From: Cytophagaceae bacterium
GTDB taxonomy: Bacteria > Bacteroidota > Bacteroidia > Cytophagales > Spirosomataceae
DNA: 40,507 bases
Assembly: GCA_947464595.1 (NCBI GenBank)
Contig: CANHXO010000009.1
Span: forward strand, 1-40,507
Direction of reading: 5' to 3'
In this document: positions 36,256 through 40,507 of the stretch, piece by piece
How the letters are laid out: every line of letters starts with the position of its first letter
How positions within the stretch are numbered: position 1 is the stretch's first letter
Translations under genes and position numbers: made by a program
The notes under the pieces: model-generated
The model's database searches: none
What the model was told of the DNA's origin: nothing
The model's input: the letters and a program-made list of their open reading frames with translations, nothing else

Positions 36256-36993
36256 ATGTACGAAGGCAAAAAGGTTATCGTAGTGATGCCGGCTTACAAG
36301 GCCGCATTAACATTAGAAAAAACATACCTAGAAATACCACATGATTGGGTGGACGAAGTGATTTTAGTGGACGATTACAGTCCGGATAATACCGTAGAAG
36401 TAGCAAAAAAAATTGGCATCAAGCACATCATCCAGCATGATAAAAATCTAGGCTATGGGGGGAATCAAAAATCATGTTATACAAAAGCACTTGCCTTAGG
36501 TGGAGACATTGTGATCATGCTGCATCCCGACTACCAATACACGCCTATGTTATTGAAAGCCATGATTTCAATCATCGGCAATGGTTTATATCCCGTAGTT
36601 TTTGCCTCTAGAATTTTAGGAAAAGGTGCATTAAAAGGGGGCATGCCTATTTATAAATACATTGCCAACCGGCTATTAACCTTGTTTCAAAATATATTAA
36701 TTGATCAAAAACTCTCAGAATACCACACAGGTTACCGTGCATTTTCCAAGGAAGCATTAGAAGCCGTACACTTCACGAAATGTGACAACGATTTTATTTT
36801 TGATAATCAAATGGTGTTGCAATTATTTTGGAAAGGCTTTGAGATTGGCGAAGTTACTTGTCCAACCAAATATTTTGACGAAGCCTCCTCCATCAATTTT
36901 AAACGAAGCTCCATCTATGGCCTAGGTGTTTTGTGGTATTCTGTCCGCTACCGGTTGGCCAAATGGGGTTGGAAATGGGATTTGGTGGAATAG
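36256..36993 (+). CDS. Glycosyltransferase family 2 protein
   Basis: KVIVVMPAYKAALTLEKTYLEIP...EVILVDDYSPDNTVEVAKKIG, DIVIMLHPDYQYTP, EYHTGYRAFSKEAL. Confidence 0.95.
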   Translation: MYEGKKVIVVMPAYKAALTLEKTYLEIPHDWVDEVILVDDYSPDNTVEVAKKIGIKHIIQHDKNLGYGGNQKSCYTKALALGGDIVIMLHPDYQYTPMLLKAMISIIGNGLYPVVFASRILGKGALKGGMPIYKYIANRLLTLFQNILIDQKLSEYHTGYRAFSKEALEAVHFTKCDNDFIFDNQMVLQLFWKGFEIGEVTCPTKYFDEASSINFKRSSIYGLGVLWYSVRYRLAKWGWKWDLVE

Positions 36994-37060
36994 TTTGAGG
37001 GCCAAAATTGTTAAGTAAAACAGATAGTTTGATCTGAAAAATTTCGTTGAAAATAAATAT

Positions 37061-37369
37061 TTAAAAATTAACGCTCAATTTTAATTGACCTCCTAGTCCC
37101 GATTGTATGATTCGCATGAGGGTAGAAAGCCTTATATCGCTCGCGTTATTTTCAATTCTAGAAATGTAAGTCTTAGTCGTGCCGCATTTTTCAGCGAGCT
37201 GTTCTTGCGTCAAACCTTTTTCTTTACGAAGTTCTTGAAGCATGACTCCAAGTTTAAATGCTTCAAACTCATTTTCGAAATTTTCACGCATTTCAACTCC
37301 CCTCTTACCATATTGTTGATCCAAATGTACACGAAAGGATGTTAATTTGTTTTTAGGATTTTTCATCAA
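37061..37369 (-). CDS. XRE-type HTH antitoxin (HigA-like)
   Basis: LGVMLQELRKEKGLTQEQLAEKCGTTKTYISRIENNASDIRLSTLMRIIQSGLGGQLKLSV; overlaps the end of the toxin gene. Confidence 0.9.
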   Translation of the reverse strand: MMKNPKNKLTSFRVHLDQQYGKRGVEMRENFENEFEAFKLGVMLQELRKEKGLTQEQLAEKCGTTKTYISRIENNASDIRLSTLMRIIQSGLGGQLKLSVNF

Positions 37370-37700
37370 AATATTGCTTTTTTAGTCTTTCTGCTAACTC
37401 TATTTCTTTTTTATCGGTCTTTTGTGATTTCTTTTGAAATCCATTCATTAATATGACCAAATTACCTTTTTCAAAAAAACTGAAGACACGGTAAATATTT
37501 GATCCCTGCTCTACCCTAATTTCAAAAATGCCTGATTTTCCTGTTAAATGTTTAAAATATTTAATGGGGACCCTTTCAAGAGTTGAAATTAGTTGCAATG
37601 TCCAGTTGAACTTTTTTTGTGTATCAGGATTTAAGGTTTTAAACAATTTCAGATAGTAGTCTTTATAATAAAAAACTTCCCTCAAAAACGCCTGACTCAT
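37353..37700 (-). CDS. RelE/HigB (Gp49-like) family toxin
   Basis: FFYKDYYLKLFKTL-type fold with FKHLTGKSGIFEIRVEQGSNIYRVFSFFEKGNLVILMNGFQKKSQKTDKKEIELAERLKKQYF. Track start 37718 is a GTG overlapping a -7 box; ATG at 37700 (MSQAFL) preferred. Confidence 0.9.
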   Translation of the reverse strand: MSQAFLREVFYYKDYYLKLFKTLNPDTQKKFNWTLQLISTLERVPIKYFKHLTGKSGIFEIRVEQGSNIYRVFSFFEKGNLVILMNGFQKKSQKTDKKEIELAERLKKQYFDEKS

Positions 37701-37717
37701 CGCTAATTTATTAAACA

Positions 37718-37747
37718 CAAAGTTAGCTAATTAGATAACATTTGCAA
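37718..37747 (-). promoter_or_regulatory. Consensus Bacteroidota promoter for the toxin-antitoxin operon: TTG-N19-TAACTTTG
   Basis: Minus strand: TTG (37747-37745), 19-nt spacer, TAACTTTG (37725-37718). Confidence 0.7.
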
Positions 37748-37792
37748 GTCAATAATATTATTTATCCAGTAAATTGATCATTTTAAAATACG

Positions 37793-40174
37793 TTAAAGTC
37801 GAATATTGAGTCCCAATAAAAAGTTGAACCCCGCTTGAGGATATTGAAAATTTTCTGTCGTCAAATCTCCAGCATACAAATAACTATAGGTATATCCGTT
37901 GGACGAGTACATCGAATTCAATACATTATTCATCAATAATGTCGCACTAATATGTTTAGAAAATACATAGCTAAACCTGACATCCTGAGTCGCGTAGGCC
38001 GGAAGAGATCGCTTGGCCGTAGACGTATTATCTAAATATTGCATCCCTACAAATTTGGATAATAGTGAACCCTCCAATGCTCCTCTTTTGTATGTAATGG
38101 TACTCCCAGAGATTAGATTAGGCGAATAAGCAATATCCGTAGTTCCATGTTGGACTAAAACCTCCGTGTAATTTTCATAATCTGTCAACCTCTCCGTGAA
38201 ATTCTGTATTTTATTTTGGCTCAAAGTCACATTCCCTGACCAAGATAGTTGGGGTGCAATTTGAACATGTAAAGATGTCTCCAGACCCAATCGATAACTA
38301 TCTGGAGCATTTGTCCGAATCGCTTCGCCTACATTATTTAAAGCTCCCGTTAAGACAAGTTGGTCCTTGTATTTCATGAAATATGCATTCAATTGCCAAG
38401 CATATTTTTTCCCAGCCTTTTGATAACCAAACTCATAATCTTGAAGGTATTCTGGCCGAGGAGCCGTGGTAGGATTATCCACAAAATCTTGCCGACTAGG
38501 TTCTTTGCTACCCATTGAAATGGAGGAATATATTTTTGATTCTTCTGAAATCTGATGCGTCAAACCCACTTTGGGATTAAAAAATTGATAGCTATTTTGA
38601 TTGTTCAATGTCAAAAACTTGTCGGCAGTACCTAGCATGGAATATCCAACGGTTCTGTATTGCAAATCAAGGTAGGCATTCCAGTGATCAGCCAAAGCTA
38701 CATTCGCTTTCGCATACAGGTTCAAGTCCGTTTTTTGAGACCGACTTCGATACCACTCATACCCTTTAAATGAAATAGGTAATGTCTTTCCTTCGATAAT
38801 AAGTCCATAATGCCTACCCACATATCGATTCCAAGCGCCTCCAAAATTGAATTTAATTCGAGAAGTCCCCTCATAATTCATTGAAAAAGTAGTCCCATAA
38901 AAATCATTGTCTAACCATTTTTGACGAACTAAATCTGTTATCACATTGGACTTAATTCCATAGTTTTCCAAAGTCGCATCTGATTTAAACTCCTCAAAAT
39001 AACCCCTTCCATAGGTGTAATGTGCATTTAAATCTAAATTCCAGGAAGTAGAAATCCGATGATTTGTCAACAACTGTAAGTGGTCTTGGGCATAATTATC
39101 CGTTTGATTTGGATAGGTGTAATAGTTATAAGTACGACCTGATTTCAATAAATTAGTTGCCTCTTCAGAAGATAAATAGTTGCGATCAATATAGGCTTGC
39201 AAATCGGATTCAGATCCATTGATGCGAGATTCAGGCGTCCCATACCAAGACTGAAAAGTCTTCTCCTTCCCTAAAAAATAATTGACACGGACAAAACTTT
39301 TTTGGCCAAAATAAGCAGCCGATAAATAAGCTGCTTGCAAATTAGAGGACGCTCGGTCTATGTATCCATCTGAAACAATGCGGGATAATCGGCCATCCAC
39401 AGTAAATTTGTTTCCTAACAACCCTGATCCCACTTTAAGCGTTGTCTTTAGCGTTCCAAAAGACCCCCCCGAAGCATTTATTTCAGCATAAGGCTTCGCT
39501 TCAAACTGATTCGTTTGCATATTAACCGATCCGCCAAATGCACCTGCACCATTGGTCGATGTCCCCACTCCACGCTGTATTTGAACAGAATTAACCGAAC
39601 TCGCAAAATCGGGCATATTGACCCAATAGGTTCCTTGAGATTCTGAATCGTTCACTGGAATTCCATTAATCGTCACATTGACACGCGTAGCATCTGAGCC
39701 CCTAATTCTAATTCCCGTATAACCGACACCCGCACCGGCATCAGAAGTTGTCACAACAGAAGGAGTAAAATTTAATAAATTAGGCATGTCCTGACCTAGG
39801 TTACTTTTGCCTAATTCGGTAGCAGAAATATTTGAATAGGCCATCGCAGAATTTTCATCGGCCCGAGTGGACTTAACGACAACCTCATCCTGTAAAAAAC
39901 TCGATCTCTTTAAATAAACTTGCGCAGCATTCTCAGCCAAAAGCTCCACAGATTCATATCCAAGAAAACTAATTTTAATTTTCCCCGAGGTTGGATTAAA
40001 CGAAAAATACCCCTTCGAGTCTGAAGTTGTACCCAAGGGACTTCCTATCATTGAAATGGAGGCTCCCCATAAGGGCAATTTGGTTTCTAGATCCAACACT
40101 TGTCCCCGCGTTTTTTGGGCGAAAGCTTGTTGGCCTAAAATCACTAAAACGAACAATGTCATTAACTTTTTCAT
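37793..40174 (-). CDS. TonB-dependent outer membrane receptor, predicted thiamin-related because of its TPP riboswitch leader
   Basis: Signal peptide, carboxypeptidase-like regulatory domain (GQVLDLETKLPLWGASISMIGSPLGTTSDSKGYFSF), plug (DMPNLLNFTPSVVTTSDAGAGVGYTGIRIRGSDATRVNVTINGIPVNDSES), beta-barrel to C-terminal FLLGLNIRL. Confidence 0.94.
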   Translation of the reverse strand: MKKLMTLFVLVILGQQAFAQKTRGQVLDLETKLPLWGASISMIGSPLGTTSDSKGYFSFNPTSGKIKISFLGYESVELLAENAAQVYLKRSSFLQDEVVVKSTRADENSAMAYSNISATELGKSNLGQDMPNLLNFTPSVVTTSDAGAGVGYTGIRIRGSDATRVNVTINGIPVNDSESQGTYWVNMPDFASSVNSVQIQRGVGTSTNGAGAFGGSVNMQTNQFEAKPYAEINASGGSFGTLKTTLKVGSGLLGNKFTVDGRLSRIVSDGYIDRASSNLQAAYLSAAYFGQKSFVRVNYFLGKEKTFQSWYGTPESRINGSESDLQAYIDRNYLSSEEATNLLKSGRTYNYYTYPNQTDNYAQDHLQLLTNHRISTSWNLDLNAHYTYGRGYFEEFKSDATLENYGIKSNVITDLVRQKWLDNDFYGTTFSMNYEGTSRIKFNFGGAWNRYVGRHYGLIIEGKTLPISFKGYEWYRSRSQKTDLNLYAKANVALADHWNAYLDLQYRTVGYSMLGTADKFLTLNNQNSYQFFNPKVGLTHQISEESKIYSSISMGSKEPSRQDFVDNPTTAPRPEYLQDYEFGYQKAGKKYAWQLNAYFMKYKDQLVLTGALNNVGEAIRTNAPDSYRLGLETSLHVQIAPQLSWSGNVTLSQNKIQNFTERLTDYENYTEVLVQHGTTDIAYSPNLISGSTITYKRGALEGSLLSKFVGMQYLDNTSTAKRSLPAYATQDVRFSYVFSKHISATLLMNNVLNSMYSSNGYTYSYLYAGDLTTENFQYPQAGFNFLLGLNIRL

Positions 40175-40248
40175 AATGAAAATTAATAACAGGCAAAGGA
40201 GTCAAATCCCGTATGATTTAACAATAACCCTTATTTTTTGATTTTTTT

Positions 40249-40270
40249 GAGTTTTTAGCGCTAAAAACTC
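40249..40270. repeat. Perfect 22-bp palindrome GAGTTTTTAGCGCTAAAAACTC
   Basis: Sequence equals its own reverse complement; lies directly after the riboswitch P1 stem in the receptor leader. Confidence 0.9.
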
Positions 40271-40271
40271 T

Positions 40272-40351
40272 ACAAAATCCCTTCGACGGCATTATCCGTA
40301 TCAGGTTCAATGGGTATAATCTCAGCCTTTTTTCAAGGCACCCCTTTTTGT
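40272..40351 (-). ncRNA. TPP riboswitch (THI element)
   Basis: Minus-strand RNA ACAAAAAGGGGUGCCUUGAAAAAAGGCUGAGAUUAUACCCAUUGAACCUGAUACGGAUAAUGCCGUCGAAGGGAUUUUGU. It contains the conserved CUGAGAnnAnACCC and UUGAACCUGAU..GG.UAAU.CC...GAAGGGA cores, and P1 closes as ACAAAA/UUUUGU. Confidence 0.96.
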
Positions 40352-40358
40352 GGATGCA

Positions 40359-40387
40359 CAAAGATATAAATTTTTCTACCTTTGCAA
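40359..40387 (-). promoter_or_regulatory. Consensus Bacteroidota promoter for the TPP riboswitch/TonB receptor transcript: TTG-N18-TATCTTTG
   Basis: Minus strand: TTG (40387-40385), 18-nt spacer, TATCTTTG (40366-40359), just upstream of the aptamer 5' end. Confidence 0.7.
40377..40384 (+). promoter_or_regulatory. Candidate -7 box TACCTTTG for the rightward gene at 40411
   Basis: Exact TAnnTTTG 26 nt upstream of ATG 40411; nearest TTG at 40348-40350 gives a long 26-nt spacer. Confidence 0.4.
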
Positions 40388-40410
40388 GCCATTCGCAGGT
40401 ATAGATCAAT

Positions 40411-40507
40411 ATGATTGTTAAAGAATTTCTTTCCATTTACAAGTCTGACGGAATTGTTCAACACATTTCTGAGCAAATCCAACAGGCCAAATTGGGGCAA
40501 TCTTTTC
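40411..40507 (+). CDS. N-terminus of a CDS cut by the window edge, possibly transcription-repair coupling factor Mfd
   Basis: MIVKEFLSIYKSDGIVQHISEQIQQAKLGQSF; resembles the start of Bacteroidota Mfd proteins from memory only; 32 codons visible. Confidence 0.4.
   Translation, partial: MIVKEFLSIYKSDGIVQHISEQIQQAKLGQSF

Noticed and set aside
37061-37700. Toxin-antitoxin pair as part of a larger defence island
   Set aside because: Flanked by a GT2 gene and a TonB receptor; no restriction, Abi, retron or CBASS-like genes nearby.
40056-40436. ORFs 40056..40241 (+) and 40218..40436 (-) around the riboswitch
   Set aside because: One is antisense to the receptor N-terminus and the other runs through the TPP aptamer; neither resembles a protein.
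1-40507. Search for CRISPR arrays, IS elements, prophage, integrons or tRNA/rRNA genes
   Set aside because: No regularly spaced repeats, transposase or integrase ORFs, phage structural genes or recognisable tRNA cloverleafs were seen by eye; a tRNAscan/CRISPR tool run would be needed for certainty.

Overview
The window is low-GC chromosomal DNA from a Bacteroidota genome, probably Cytophagales. That placement is inferred from protein flavour, TAnnTTTG-type promoter motifs and gene content; I ran no database search. It is densely coding and looks like housekeeping or core-accessory sequence. I saw no prophage, IS element, CRISPR array, rRNA or tRNA. Main blocks in order: a 5'-partial aroE that the ORF track does not list, preceded by a DedA gene and a phosphosulfolactate-synthase-like (ComA) gene; a DUF2147 gene and a hotdog thioesterase; feoA-feoB; a cytochrome c maturation locus (ccmB, ccmC, ccmD-like, ccmE, ccmF, small membrane protein, CNNM/CBS protein); isochorismate synthase plus hotdog thioesterase; histidine phosphatase plus a LytS/LytTR two-component pair; an AI-2E family exporter; an OmpR-type response regulator with no kinase beside it; a GH10-like glycosidase; an FNR-2Fe2S reductase; an M3 peptidase; DsbD; glyA; tatC; an ABC-F protein; a large ThuA-GSDH-PKD-cytochrome c protein; dienelactone hydrolase; a PhyH dioxygenase divergent from an AraC regulator; TerC; GT2; a HigBA-like toxin-antitoxin pair; and a TonB-dependent receptor behind a clear TPP riboswitch. 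The points most worth checking are the TPP riboswitch leader with an abutting perfect 22-bp palindrome, a CcmE with C-P-S-K-Y (CXXXY) where the haem-binding His motif is normally found, an 8-bp inverted repeat in the AraC/PhyH divergent region, a toxin-antitoxin promoter that implies a corrected toxin start, and a 45-aa Cys-rich lipoprotein missing from the ORF track. I found no convincing wholly new system.
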